Below are positions 43,841 through 52,075 of a stretch of DNA of 64,000 bases, in pieces; positions within the stretch are counted from its first letter, which is position 1; each line of letters starts with the position of its first letter. The notes beneath the pieces are model-generated. The model was not told where the DNA came from and made no database searches. It saw nothing but the letters and a program-made list of their open reading frames with translations. The stretch lies in contig VFZE01000014.1 in assembly GCA_016871315.1 (NCBI GenBank), positions 1 to 64,000 of the forward strand, given 5' to 3'. The translations under genes were made by a program, and so were the position numbers. This DNA comes from Acidimicrobiia bacterium. Its GTDB lineage: Bacteria; Acidobacteriota; Terriglobia; Bryobacterales; Bryobacteraceae.

Positions 43841-45037
43841 GTGCCGCTCCTAACCAGACGCAGTTTCCTCGCCGCCCCACTGGCGCTCCAGGCCCAGCCC
43901 GCCCAGCGCCTCAACGTCCTGATGTTCGCTGTCGATGATCTGCGTCCCGAGTTCGGAGCCTACGGCAGCAAGATCGTCCGCAGCCCGAACCTCGACCGGC
44001 TGGCCCGCTCCGGCATCCTCTTCCGCCGCGCCTATTGCCAGCAGGCCGTCTGCTCGCCCTCGCGCTCCAGCCTCCTCACCGGCACGCGCCCCGACACCAC
44101 CAAGGTCTGGGATCTGGAAACCCACTTCCGCGCCGCGCTGCCCGGCGTCGTCACCTTGCCGCAGCATTTCAAGAACCACGGCTATCACGCGCAAGGCATG
44201 GGCAAGCTCTATCACGGCGGCTTCAACGACGAAGCATCCTGGTCCGTCCCCTGGACCGCCGGCCAGCCCGTCCATCGCCCTTACGCGCTCGAGCAAAACC
44301 GCGCCATCGTCGCCAAGCGCGCGGCCGAAGCCGGCGCCGCCGCCAAGAAGAAAGGAGCCGCCAGAGTACGCACCAACGGCCCCGCATACGAAAGCGCAGA
44401 CGTCCCCGACAATTCCTATCCAGACGGCGCCGTCGCCGACCTCGCCATCGCCGCCCTCCGCGAGCGCGCCGCCCAGCCCGACAAACCTTTCTGGCTCGGC
44501 GTCGGCTTCGTCAAGCCCCACCTACCCTTCGTCGCCCCGAAAAAGTACTGGGACATGTACGACCCGCGCGAGATCCAGCTTGCCCGGAATCCGTTTCCGC
44601 CCAAGGACGCCCCCAGCTACGCCGTACAGCCCGGCGGCGAGTTGCGCAACTATTGGGGCGTCCCGCCCGGCCGCATCCCCGACGATTTCGCCCGCACGCT
44701 CAAGCACGGCTACTACGCCTCGATCAGCTACATGGACGCCCAGCTCGGCCGCGTGCTCGACGAGCGGGAGCGCACCGGCCTCGCCCAAAACACGGTAATC
44801 GCGCTTTGGGGCGATCACGGCTGGAAGCTCGGCGAGCATGACGGCTGGTGCAAGCACAGCAACGTCGAAAACGACACTAAAGTTGTCCTCGTCTTCTTGA
44901 TGAACCCGTGCAGGGCCACAAGCCTTTCCTCATGGAGGCAAATCAGTACTCGTGCCGCCGGGTTCCCGGGCAAGGCTGTACGGATCTCCCACAACCCTTC
45001 TCCGAGCACCGGTTCGCTGCCTGCCGCGGTGCGGTAG
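43841..45037 (+). pseudogene. Iduronate-2-sulfatase-like sulfatase, 3' end replaced
   Basis: The first 346 residues (to about 44880) are a normal Tat-type secreted sulfatase: LTRRSFLAAP signal, metal motif FAVDDLRPEFG, the sulfatase signature CSPSR with Cys71 (the residue converted to formylglycine), GKLYHGG, KPHLPF, and LWGDHGWKLGEH. After NVENDTK homology stops abruptly; the remaining 52 codons are the antisense of a truncated toxin gene. The missing C-terminal domain is about 100 residues, so the protein is unlikely to be functional. GTG is the start. The nearby FGE-like gene is not an obvious partner. Confidence 0.85.
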
Positions 45038-45078
45038 AAGTGCAGCGGTATCTTCTGCTGCTTTGGGTCATCCGCCAT
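44881..45078 (-). pseudogene. Truncated HigB/Gp49-type toxin fragment
   Basis: Reads MADDPKQQKIPLHFYRTAAG, SEPVLGEGLWEIRTALPG and then RVLICLHEERLVALHGFIKK. The ends match the RelE/HigB-like phage Gp49 toxin family (type II toxins that cleave mRNA on ribosomes). The middle 25-30 residues normally lying between SEPV and GLWEIR are missing, and so is everything after KKTRTT, where the sulfatase sequence begins. No antitoxin gene follows. I recognise this from the family pattern. The palindrome upstream (45097-45114) could be its former operator. Confidence 0.7.
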
Positions 45079-45096
45079 GAACCTTCTGCAGAACAC

Positions 45097-45114
45097 TGTA
45101 CCATATAATGTACA
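45097..45114. promoter_or_regulatory. Palindrome TGTAC-N8-GTACA, probable toxin-antitoxin operator
   Basis: An 18-base palindrome with an AT-rich centre (CATATAAT) 19 bases upstream of the toxin-fragment start. This is the size and position expected for autoregulation of a HigBA-like operon. TATAAT is embedded in it. Confidence 0.4.
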
Positions 45115-45158
45115 TGCCGGGATAGGAAGAAACTTCTCCCCCCATCCGTCACCCCCAC

Positions 45159-45470
45159 ATGACCCGCTGGCTGTGTGCCCTCACCCTCGCCAGCATCCTC
45201 CAAGCCTCCGCCATCCACGAGAAGCTGAAGCCCTGCCCCAACACCCCCACCGACCTCTGCGGTACCCATGAAGTCTTCGAAAACCGCGCAACACGCCAAG
45301 GCCGCAGGATCGCGCTCAACATTGTCGTCCTGCCCTCGCTCACCCAACCCGCCCTGCCCGACCCGCTCGCCGTCCTGGTCGGCGGTCCCGGCCAGGCCGC
45401 CACCGAAGGCGCCGCCGGCGAGCGCCGCCGCTTCTCGCAAATTCTCGCCCAGCGGGGCAGGAAGTATTGT
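45159..45470 (+). pseudogene. N-terminal fragment of a TAP-like alpha/beta hydrolase
   Basis: About 100 residues are readable: a signal (MTRWLCALTLASILQASA), then CGTHEVFENRATRQGRRIAL, LNIVVLPSL and LVGGPGQAATEGA, the last being the HGGPG-type oxyanion loop of tripeptidyl/proline-iminopeptidase-like hydrolases. Homology stops after ILAQRG, just before the catalytic serine region. The frame then runs into tRNA-Glu. The break lies within about 20 bases of the tRNA 3' end, the usual boundary of integration events. Confidence 0.7.
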
Positions 45471-45477
45471 AAAGAAA

Positions 45478-45555
45478 TGGCGTCCCCAGCGGGATTCGAA
45501 CCCGCGTTATCGCCGTGAAAGGGCGGTGTCCTAGGCCGGGCTAGACGATGGGGAC
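45478..45555 (-). tRNA. tRNA-Glu (anticodon TTC), CCA encoded
   Basis: On the minus strand the gene runs GTCCCCA ... TGGGGAC, G discriminator, CCA. D arm, anticodon loop CTTTCAC (anticodon TTC, glutamate) and T arm GCGGG with TTCGAAT are all present. The outer anticodon-stem pair is mismatched. Truncated genes abut its 3' end, so it is a candidate integration site. Confidence 0.95.
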
Positions 45556-45602
45556 GTTTTCAGGCAGGAAGAACCAACTACCTTCTCTAATGTAGCACGG
45601 AA

Positions 45603-45938
45603 CTAGAGGGTCTTCAGGTAGGCGATGAGGTCGTCCTTTTCCTTCTTTTCGAGCATCTCTTCGTAGGCGGGCATGCCGTTGCCGCCTTGGTCGACCACCT
45701 TACGAACGGCGGCTTCCGAGATCTTGGTCTTGCCGTCGGCGAGAGTGGCCTTCTTGAAGAGTCCCTTGAGGCCGGGGCCCATTTTCTTCTCTTCGCTGTC
45801 GGCGTTATGGCAGACACCGCACTGTTCGAATACTTCCTTGCCTTTGGCGGCGTCGCCGGCTTTTTGCGCGGGCGCCGGGGCAAGGGCGACAAAGAGTGCC
45901 AAACACAGACCGGATGCGAAAACGTTGCGAATGCTCAT
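45603..45938 (-). CDS. Periplasmic monohaem cytochrome c
   Basis: A 111-residue class I c-type cytochrome. A signal peptide covers about 1-25. The haem-binding site is CGVCH at 40-44, and the distal ligand is the Met in GGNGMPAYEEML (about 90). The MGPGLKGLFKKA segment is typical. It should carry electrons in the periplasm. It is divergent from the glycosyltransferase gene. No cytochrome oxidase genes are nearby. Confidence 0.92.
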   Translation of the reverse strand: MSIRNVFASGLCLALFVALAPAPAQKAGDAAKGKEVFEQCGVCHNADSEEKKMGPGLKGLFKKATLADGKTKISEAAVRKVVDQGGNGMPAYEEMLEKKEKDDLIAYLKTL

Positions 45939-45999
45939 ACTGTTAACGGTGAACCTCCCAGAAGAAATAGTTTACAATTTTGCGGCATAGTTGCGCTAT

Positions 46000-46587
46000 A
46001 TGGCCCCACTGGTGATCCTGTTCGCGAAAGCTCCCGTCGCCGGGCGCGTGAAGACGCGGCTGGGGCTGGAGGCTTCGCGCGCGGCGCGTCTGCATGAGGC
46101 GATGGTGCGCGATACGCTGGCGATGCTGCGCGCGCTTGATGCGGAGCTGGAGCTGCACACCGATGTTGCTACAGACGCCTGGGCGGAGTTCGCCGTTCCG
46201 CGAAAGCTGCAAGCGGCGGGGGATCTGGGCGCGCGAATGCTGGCGGCGCTGGAGGCGGGCCGGCAGGTGATGATCGTGGGCAGCGATGCGCCGACGCTGC
46301 CGCTGGGGCACTTGGAGTGGTTGCTTGCGTTGAGCGCGGATGTGGCGCTGGGGCCGGCCGAGGACGGCGGCTACTATGCGATCTCGTGCCGGCGGATTCA
46401 CCAGCGGATGTTCGCAGGTGTGGAATGGTCGACGCGGCGGACGCTGGAGCAGACGGTGGCAGCGGCTGAGGCGTGCGGGTTGAGCGTGGAGTTGGGGCCG
46501 GTATGGTTTGATGTGGATTCACCGGAAGACTTGGCGAGGCTTTGCGCGGCGGGCTGGAGAGAGGGAGAATCTGAGATATGGGATTGA
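46000..46587 (+). CDS. TIGR04282/DUF2064 family glycosyltransferase
   Basis: A 195-residue protein of the DUF2064 GT-A-like family (cofC/GT-like nucleotidyl- or glycosyltransferases). VILFAKAPVAGRVKTRLG at the N-terminus is the nucleotide-binding signature, IVGSDAPTLPLGHLEWL contains the DxP metal motif, and LGPAEDGGYYAIS is the second diagnostic motif. The substrate is unknown. Start ATG 46000 is uncertain; TTG 45991 would add three residues. The last ten bases overlap the start of the bcp gene in another frame. Confidence 0.85.
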   Translation: MAPLVILFAKAPVAGRVKTRLGLEASRAARLHEAMVRDTLAMLRALDAELELHTDVATDAWAEFAVPRKLQAAGDLGARMLAALEAGRQVMIVGSDAPTLPLGHLEWLLALSADVALGPAEDGGYYAISCRRIHQRMFAGVEWSTRRTLEQTVAAAEACGLSVELGPVWFDVDSPEDLARLCAAGWREGESEIWD

Positions 46588-47033
46588 GATCAGGCGATAC
46601 GGCTCCGGAGATCGATGTGGGAACCGATAGCGGGGAGCCGTTCCGGCTGTCGGAGTTGCGCGGCTCCAAAGTGGTCTTATTCTTTTATCCGAAAGCGGAC
46701 ACGCCGGGTTGAACGAAGGAGGCCTGCGAGTTCCGGGATGAACTCGATTCGTTCAAGCAGAAAAAGACGGTGGTTGTCGGGATATCGGCGGACAAGCAGG
46801 CCGCGCAGGCGCGCTTCCGCGGCAAGCACGGTCTTCCCTACACGCTGCTCTGCGACACGGACCATAAGGTGGCCAAGGCGTACGGGGTTTGGAAGGAAAA
46901 GAAACTCTACGGCAGGAAGTACATGGGGACGGAGCGGACGACGTTCGTGATCGGGCCTGACGGAGTCGTTCAGGAGATCTTTTCGAAGGTGAAGCCGGCG
47001 GGCCATGCGGCCGAGGTTCTGGAGAAGCTGTAG
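46578..47033 (+). CDS. bcp: Bcp-type peroxiredoxin with in-frame TGA (probable selenocysteine) at the catalytic position
   Basis: A 151-residue peroxiredoxin of the BCP/PrxQ group, which reduces hydroperoxides with electrons from thioredoxin. The sequence is MGLRSGDTAPEIDV..., then VVLFFYPKADTPG, TGA, TKEACEFRD, then KKTVVVGISADKQAAQARF and RTTFVIGPDG. The TGA (46710-46712) falls exactly where the family has the peroxidatic Cys (TPGCT); the resolving Cys is at position 50. Reading frame and homology are continuous on both sides, with no frameshift, so a pseudogene is less likely. A stem-loop starts 15 bases after the TGA. No other selenocysteine machinery was recognised in this window. ATG overlaps the glycosyltransferase end; GGGAG lies upstream. 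Confidence 0.85.
46727..46746 (+). promoter_or_regulatory. Candidate bacterial SECIS hairpin of bcp
   Basis: CGAGTTC (46727-46733), loop CGGGAT, GAACTCG (46740-46746): seven perfect pairs with a six-base loop containing GG. The apical loop begins 22 bases after the TGA, within the spacing known for bacterial SECIS elements. It lies inside the coding sequence. Confidence 0.65.
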
Positions 47034-49421
47034 TTACTGGCGGAGTAGGGCGATGGTTGCACCTGCGCCGCCTTCTTCCGGTCCGGCTTCCTGAAAACTT
47101 TCGACGTGTGCGTGGCCTGAGAGCAGTTCCGCAACGGCGCGCTTGAGGATTCCCATGCCGTGGCCGTGCACGATGCGGACGCGGCCAACACCGGCCAGCA
47201 TTGCCTTGTCGAGGAACTTGTCGACTTCCCCGCACGCCTCTTCGGCGCGTTTGCCGATGATGTTGATTTCGCGTGTCAACACATTCCAGTCCGGACCCGC
47301 CTTGAGCGTGACGTTTTTCGGGAGGCGTGAGGGTGTGGCGGTCTCGGGCAGAACCTCGACGATATCGGCGCGCTCCACTTGCAGCTTCATGAAACCGGCC
47401 TCGACTTCGACGGCCTCTTCGCCGAGCAGACGGCGGACGGTTGCGGGCTGGCTGACGCCTTTCAGGCGCACGCGTGCGCCCTCCCGAATACTGAGCTGAG
47501 GCGGTTCGGGACGGCCGGCGGCGGTAATTTCGCGCTGGAACTCCTCCTTGAATTCGCGGCGTTCGCGGGCGGCCTTTTGGCGGGCGCGGGCGGAGGTTTC
47601 CAGCGCATCGATCGTCTCGCCGGCGCGCTTCTGAAACTCGGCCAGCAGCTTGTCGGCGCGTGTTTCCAACTCCTCGAGCTTGGCTTTCTCCCGCTTTTCC
47701 CAAAGCTGTTTCAGTCCGGCGCGCTCGGTTTCCAGGGCGGCCATTTCGGTGCTGAGTTCGCGCTCGCGGGCGGTCACCTCATCCAGGCGCTGCTCCATCA
47801 ACTGGAGAAAGCGAGCCAGGTCGCGCTGGGAGGAGGAGAGCGACTGGCGCGCCTTGTCGATCAAGGCAGAAGGAAGCCCCAAGCGGTGGGCGATGTCGAG
47901 TCCGGCGGAGGAGCCAGGAGCGCCGGTGCGCAGGTGATAGGTGGGCTCGAGCGTGGCTTCGTTGAAGCTCATGGAGCCGTTGAGGACGCCTTCGGTGTTT
48001 GCGCCGTAGATCTTGGGAGCGACCAGGTGGGTGGAGGCGAGCGTAAAGGCGCCCCAGCGACGGCAGTGATCGACGATGGCCACGCCCAGCGCTCCGCCTT
48101 CGTCGGGATCGGTGGCGCGGCCGAGCTCGTCGAGGAGAACGAGGGAATGCGGACCGGCCAGCTCCAGCATCTCCTTGACGCGGGCGATGTGGGCGGAGAA
48201 GGTGCTGAGGCTGTGCTCGATGGATTGGTTGTCGCCGATGTCGGCGAGCACCTGCTCAAACAGCGGCAGTTCGGCGACCTCGCACGGCACGGGCAGTGCA
48301 GACTGGGCCATGAGGGCAAACAGGCCGATGGTCTTCAGGGCGACGGTTTTGCCGCCGGTGTTGGGTCCGCTGATGAGGAGCGTGCGTGTGGAGGATTCGA
48401 GCGTCAGCGAGAGCGGCACGACGGACTTGCTCTGGCGGTGGAGGACGTCTTCAAGAAGCGGGTGACGGGCGCGGGCCAGAGCAAGGCGTGGGGAGTTCTC
48501 CGGGCTGAAGCGAGGGACGACACAGCGGAAATCGGCGGCGAAGCGGGCCTTGGCGAACAGGAAGTCGAGCAGCGCGAGCACTTCGCGGGCGATGGCGATT
48601 TCCGCTGCCGCTTCGCGGAGCTTCGAGGTCATTTCGGCCAGAATGCGGTGGACCTCGCGGAGCTCCTGTTCGCGCAGCCTGACCAGGTCGTTATTCAAGC
48701 CGACAGTTTCAAAAGGCTCGATGAATAGGGTGTGGCCGGTGCCGCTGGCGGCGTGGATGACGCCGTCGATCTTTTTTTTCTGGCCGGAGACGACGGGGAC
48801 GACGAAGCGCTCATTGCGGATAGTGACGAAATCTTCCTGCAGTACACCGTCGTCGCGGTGAGAGCGTAGGAAGCGTTCGAGCGACTCCTGAATGAGGCGT
48901 TGCTGTCGCTCCAGGTCCCGGCGGATGCGTCCGAGCGCGACGCTGGCATGATCTGCAACGGAGCCATCGGGCAGGATCTTTCCGGTGAGATCGTTCAGCA
49001 AGGGACGGAATTCCCCGATGCGGGAGGCATGGGCGCCGAGCAGAGGGTAACGCGTGGAGGCGGCGTTGAGAATAGAGCGGACGCCGGAGGCTCGATCGAG
49101 CAACCCGGTCAGATCGAGGATCTCTTTGCCTTCCAGCACGGCGCCTTCCATGCCCAGCTTGCCGGTGTGAGGAGTGACATCAGGCAGTCCATCGAAGCGG
49201 AGACGGATGGCTGCGCCGCGGGCGGCGGTCTGCGGTTCCAGGCAGGCCTGCCAGTAGGCGATCGCTTCGGTGGTTTCCCGGAGCGAGGCTTCGATGGCGG
49301 CGCGGTTGTCGTCCGGGTGCACGTCTTCGAGCAAGGTGTGGCCGGCGGGGCTGGAGAGGTAGCGGGCGATGAGCGACTTGAGTGGACCGAACTCCAGCAG
49401 CGAGGCGCTCCAGCGTTCCAT
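47034..49421 (-). CDS. mutS2: Endonuclease MutS2
   Basis: A 795-residue MutS2 protein, an ATPase with a C-terminal Smr nuclease domain, involved in suppressing recombination and in ribosome rescue. Walker A is LLISGPNTGGKTVALKT and Walker B SLVLLDELGRATDPDEG, with the STHL motif after it. A long coiled coil (about 510-620) separates this from the Smr domain, whose hallmark VRIVHGHGMGILKRAV is near 750. ATG 49421 starts at the usual MERWSASLLEFGPLK; an upstream in-frame extension has no support. It is the last gene of the five-gene operon from 53.4 kb, four bases after the Nudix gene. Confidence 0.95.
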   Translation of the reverse strand: MERWSASLLEFGPLKSLIARYLSSPAGHTLLEDVHPDDNRAAIEASLRETTEAIAYWQACLEPQTAARGAAIRLRFDGLPDVTPHTGKLGMEGAVLEGKEILDLTGLLDRASGVRSILNAASTRYPLLGAHASRIGEFRPLLNDLTGKILPDGSVADHASVALGRIRRDLERQQRLIQESLERFLRSHRDDGVLQEDFVTIRNERFVVPVVSGQKKKIDGVIHAASGTGHTLFIEPFETVGLNNDLVRLREQELREVHRILAEMTSKLREAAAEIAIAREVLALLDFLFAKARFAADFRCVVPRFSPENSPRLALARARHPLLEDVLHRQSKSVVPLSLTLESSTRTLLISGPNTGGKTVALKTIGLFALMAQSALPVPCEVAELPLFEQVLADIGDNQSIEHSLSTFSAHIARVKEMLELAGPHSLVLLDELGRATDPDEGGALGVAIVDHCRRWGAFTLASTHLVAPKIYGANTEGVLNGSMSFNEATLEPTYHLRTGAPGSSAGLDIAHRLGLPSALIDKARQSLSSSQRDLARFLQLMEQRLDEVTARERELSTEMAALETERAGLKQLWEKREKAKLEELETRADKLLAEFQKRAGETIDALETSARARQKAARERREFKEEFQREITAAGRPEPPQLSIREGARVRLKGVSQPATVRRLLGEEAVEVEAGFMKLQVERADIVEVLPETATPSRLPKNVTLKAGPDWNVLTREINIIGKRAEEACGEVDKFLDKAMLAGVGRVRIVHGHGMGILKRAVAELLSGHAHVESFQEAGPEEGGAGATIALLRQ

Positions 49422-49425
49422 CGGC

Positions 49426-49881
49426 TCAACCCTTGTTGTTGCGCTTGTCGAAGGCGCGCTCGATGACGGCAAGAGTGCCGTCGGTGAGCTTGTATCCGGC
49501 CAGTTCGCGACGCTTGACCCAGCGCACGTTGCTGGCATCGTCGGAAGCCTTCATTTCGCCGCCGGTGATCTTGCAGAGGTAATCGATCAACACGTAGTGG
49601 TATTCGGCCGCGCCGTTGTTGTCGCGCATGATGCGCTCGAAGATTTCGAAGACGGAGAGGGGCTTTACTTCGAGACCGGTCTCTTCGAGCACTTCGCGCC
49701 GGATGGCGTCGGAGAGCTGCTCGCCGGCTTCGAGCACGCCACCGGGCAGCGACCAGTAGCCCTTCAGCGGCTGCTTGCCGCGCTCGACCAGCAGGATGGA
49801 GCCGCGCTGAAAGATCAGCGCGCCGACGCCGAGGATGGGGCGCAGCGGGTAGCGGCGCGCGTCCTGATCGCGGCGGCTAAT
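49426..49881 (-). CDS. Nudix hydrolase, non-canonical start
   Basis: A 151-residue Nudix hydrolase (pyrophosphohydrolase, ADP-ribose or similar substrate). The Nudix box is GGVLEAGEQLSDAIRREVLEETG with all conserved residues. RPILGVGALIFQRGSILLVERGKQPLKGYWSLP is the normal N-terminal strand region. The first ATG, GTG or TTG in frame is a GTG (49737) inside the Nudix box, too late for a functional protein. Upstream the frame is open to an ATT (49881) that overlaps the SMP-30 stop codon and has AGGGAG nine bases before it, so I place the start there tentatively. It is translationally linked to SMP-30 and MutS2. Confidence 0.8.
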   Translation of the reverse strand: MSRRDQDARRYPLRPILGVGALIFQRGSILLVERGKQPLKGYWSLPGGVLEAGEQLSDAIRREVLEETGLEVKPLSVFEIFERIMRDNNGAAEYHYVLIDYLCKITGGEMKASDDASNVRWVKRRELAGYKLTDGTLAVIERAFDKRNNKG

Positions 49882-50746
49882 ACTGCAGCGCTCCCTTGAC
49901 GTCGAGGCGGATGCGATAGACGGAGGTGCGGGCGGTGACGTAGAGCGTCATCAGGTCCGGATCGCCGAAGGTGCAATTGGCGGGCGTCTCCGGCAATTCG
50001 ATCCTGTGGAGGAATTTTCCAGCGGCGGTATAGACGGCCACGCCCTTGCAGGTGATCCAAAGGTTGCCTTTCTCGTCGACGCGGATGCCGTCTGGCGGGC
50101 CGTCGATGCCGGAGATCAGCACGCGTTCCTTCGTGGCCCGCCCGCGGCTGTCGAGATCATAGGCGCGGATATTGCGCTCGTCGGAGTTGGCGACGTAGAG
50201 AATCTTGCCGTCCGGCGAGATGGCGATTCCGTTGGGGCGGCCCTCGGGTTTGGCGATCAGTTCGACGGGTCCTTTGGGGGGGATGTGATAGACGCCGTAG
50301 AAATCGAGCTGGCGTCCCTCGGCCTGATTGCCGAAGGCGGGGTCCGTGAAATAGATGTGGCCGTCCTTGCGGACGACGACATCGTTGGGCGCGTTGAAGT
50401 GTTTGCCCTGATAGTCGGCGGCGACCACTTCCAGGTTTCCCTTTTTGTCGATGCGTGTGAGCCGGCGCGCGCCGCCTTCACAGGAATAGAGGTTGCCCCT
50501 GGCATCGAAGGTGTTGCCGTTGGTGCGGTTGGAATTGCCGCGGTAGAGTTCGGGCTTTTCGCCGGGCACCAGTTTCCAGACGTTCTGATTGGGCACGTCG
50601 GAGAACAGGAGAAAACCTTCGCGGCTCCAGACGGGGCCTTCGGTGAAGGTGTAACCGCCGGCGACCTTTTCAATCTTGATGTCGGAGAAGTCCTGCGCCG
50701 GGAGGCAGGCGGCGCACAGAATCAGGAGAAACGGGGAACGTGTCAT
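49877..50746 (-). CDS. SMP-30/gluconolactonase-family protein
   Basis: A 289-residue exported six-bladed propeller of the SMP-30/gluconolactonase/LRE family, Ca-dependent lactonases. A signal peptide covers about 1-17. Metal and active-site markers are FTEGPVWS (Glu), FNAPNDVVV (Asn) and GPPDGIRVD (Asp). It probably hydrolyses a sugar lactone. It follows the PSCyt1-FGE gene by 12 bases. The neighbouring Gfo/Idh/MocA oxidoreductase could make such a lactone, a plausible but untested link. Confidence 0.9.
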   Translation of the reverse strand: MTRSPFLLILCAACLPAQDFSDIKIEKVAGGYTFTEGPVWSREGFLLFSDVPNQNVWKLVPGEKPELYRGNSNRTNGNTFDARGNLYSCEGGARRLTRIDKKGNLEVVAADYQGKHFNAPNDVVVRKDGHIYFTDPAFGNQAEGRQLDFYGVYHIPPKGPVELIAKPEGRPNGIAISPDGKILYVANSDERNIRAYDLDSRGRATKERVLISGIDGPPDGIRVDEKGNLWITCKGVAVYTAAGKFLHRIELPETPANCTFGDPDLMTLYVTARTSVYRIRLDVKGALQY

Positions 50747-50758
50747 GACAGTTTGAAT

Positions 50759-52075
50759 CTACTCTTTTTCGACCCCGTTGTTCCAGTAGGCATACATTTC
50801 TTCCGGCGAGGGTGTTTGCAAGGGGCGGACCAGGCGGAAGCCCAGCCATTGGGCGTCGGTGTGATACCAGATGCTTTTCGGCAGCTGCGGGTCCTGCATT
50901 TTCCAGGAAGGATCAGAGGAGGCGCGGGCGGCGCAGCGGCACGGCGACGGATCATCGTTCCAGGAGCCGCCGCGAACCGAGTGCGGATACGGTGTGGTGG
51001 AAGGCGCAAAGGCAAGCTGGCCGCGGCGGCCGTAGAAATCGGCGGCATACTGATCGAGCGTCCACTCCATGACGTTGCCTAGCATGTCGTGCAGGCCCCA
51101 AGGATTGGGCTTCTTTGCGCCCACCTTCTGGTATTTGCCGTTCGAGTTGGCTTCAAACCAGGCGTATTCGCCGAGCTGGGAGGGATCGTCGCCGAAGGAG
51201 TAGGCCGTGTTGGTCCCAGCGCGGCATGCGTATTCCCATTCGGCTTCCGTGGGCAGACGGTAGAAGCTGCCGGTGCGCGCGCTGAGCCACTGCGCGTATT
51301 TGCTGGCGGCGTGATGAGTCATGGAGATCGCGGGGAAGCCATGCATGCCCATGCCGAAGCTCATTTCGACGTATGGGCGCGTGGGGTGCGCGACGGCATC
51401 GACAGCGGGGTCGACGCCGGCCTTGGCGAATTGGAACAGGCGGTACTCATCCCAGGTGACCTCGTGCTTGCCCATCCAGAAGGGGGCGATTTTCACGGTG
51501 TGCCGAGGGCCTTCATCGTTGCGGCGTCCCGGCTCTGAGGCTGGCGAACCCATGGTGAATTCGCCGCCGGGGATGGGAACCATGTCGAAGCCGACGTTGG
51601 TTCCGGCGATGGTTTCCCGGTACGGCTCCATATGATGAGGCGGCTGGCGCTCGGAGATGCGGCGGTGGAGTTCGCGCACCAACTCCTTGTCGTCCTTGAA
51701 ATCGGTCTTGGGCGGGCCGAGTTCGAGGGTGACCGGCCAGTCGGCGCCTTCGATGATCCACTGGCGGATGAGGCCCTTTTGTTCCGGAGTGAGGGCGGGA
51801 CCGCCGGGCGGCATGGCGCGCGCCACGTTGGAGGGCAGCAGGGTGAGCGTGTAGAGGAGGCTGGAGTCGGGCTTGCCCGGCACGAGCACCTTGCCCTTGA
51901 ATGCGCCTTCTTCGACGTGCTTGCGCGTATGCATCTGCAGGCCGCCGTAGGAGCGCTTTTCGCCGTGGCAGTCCAGGCATGCCGTTTCCAGTATCGGTTT
52001 GATCTGGCGGACGAAGTCGATCCTGGCGTGCGAGGCCGCGGCAAGGGTGAGTAAGAAAATGGCTGCGCGCATCAC
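50759..52075 (-). CDS. Fusion of PSCyt1 cytochrome c and FGE-sulfatase domain
   Basis: A 438-residue exported protein. A signal peptide (1-17) is followed by a planctomycete-type cytochrome domain with CLDCH (about 34-38) and AMPPGGPALT. From about 165 there is a formylglycine-generating-enzyme-like domain: MVPIPGGEFTMGSPASE, YRLPTEAEWEYACRAG, NPWGLHDMLGNVMEWTLD and VRGGSWNDD. In true FGE two active-site Cys lie just after GGSW; here only CRC is seen and the first Cys position is Asp, so classical sulfatase activation is doubtful. Its ATG overlaps the oxidoreductase stop (ATGA). No sulfatase is intact nearby. Confidence 0.85.
   Translation of the reverse strand: MMRAAIFLLTLAAASHARIDFVRQIKPILETACLDCHGEKRSYGGLQMHTRKHVEEGAFKGKVLVPGKPDSSLLYTLTLLPSNVARAMPPGGPALTPEQKGLIRQWIIEGADWPVTLELGPPKTDFKDDKELVRELHRRISERQPPHHMEPYRETIAGTNVGFDMVPIPGGEFTMGSPASEPGRRNDEGPRHTVKIAPFWMGKHEVTWDEYRLFQFAKAGVDPAVDAVAHPTRPYVEMSFGMGMHGFPAISMTHHAASKYAQWLSARTGSFYRLPTEAEWEYACRAGTNTAYSFGDDPSQLGEYAWFEANSNGKYQKVGAKKPNPWGLHDMLGNVMEWTLDQYAADFYGRRGQLAFAPSTTPYPHSVRGGSWNDDPSPCRCAARASSDPSWKMQDPQLPKSIWYHTDAQWLGFRLVRPLQTPSPEEMYAYWNNGVEKE

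Noticed and set aside
46578-47033. Treating bcp as a pseudogene split by a nonsense mutation
   Set aside because: The stop is TGA exactly at the catalytic Cys codon, the frame is otherwise intact, and a SECIS-like hairpin follows.
46753-47703. 316-codon minus-strand frame across bcp and mutS2
   Set aside because: Crosses two real genes and is Arg/Pro-rich; no motif.
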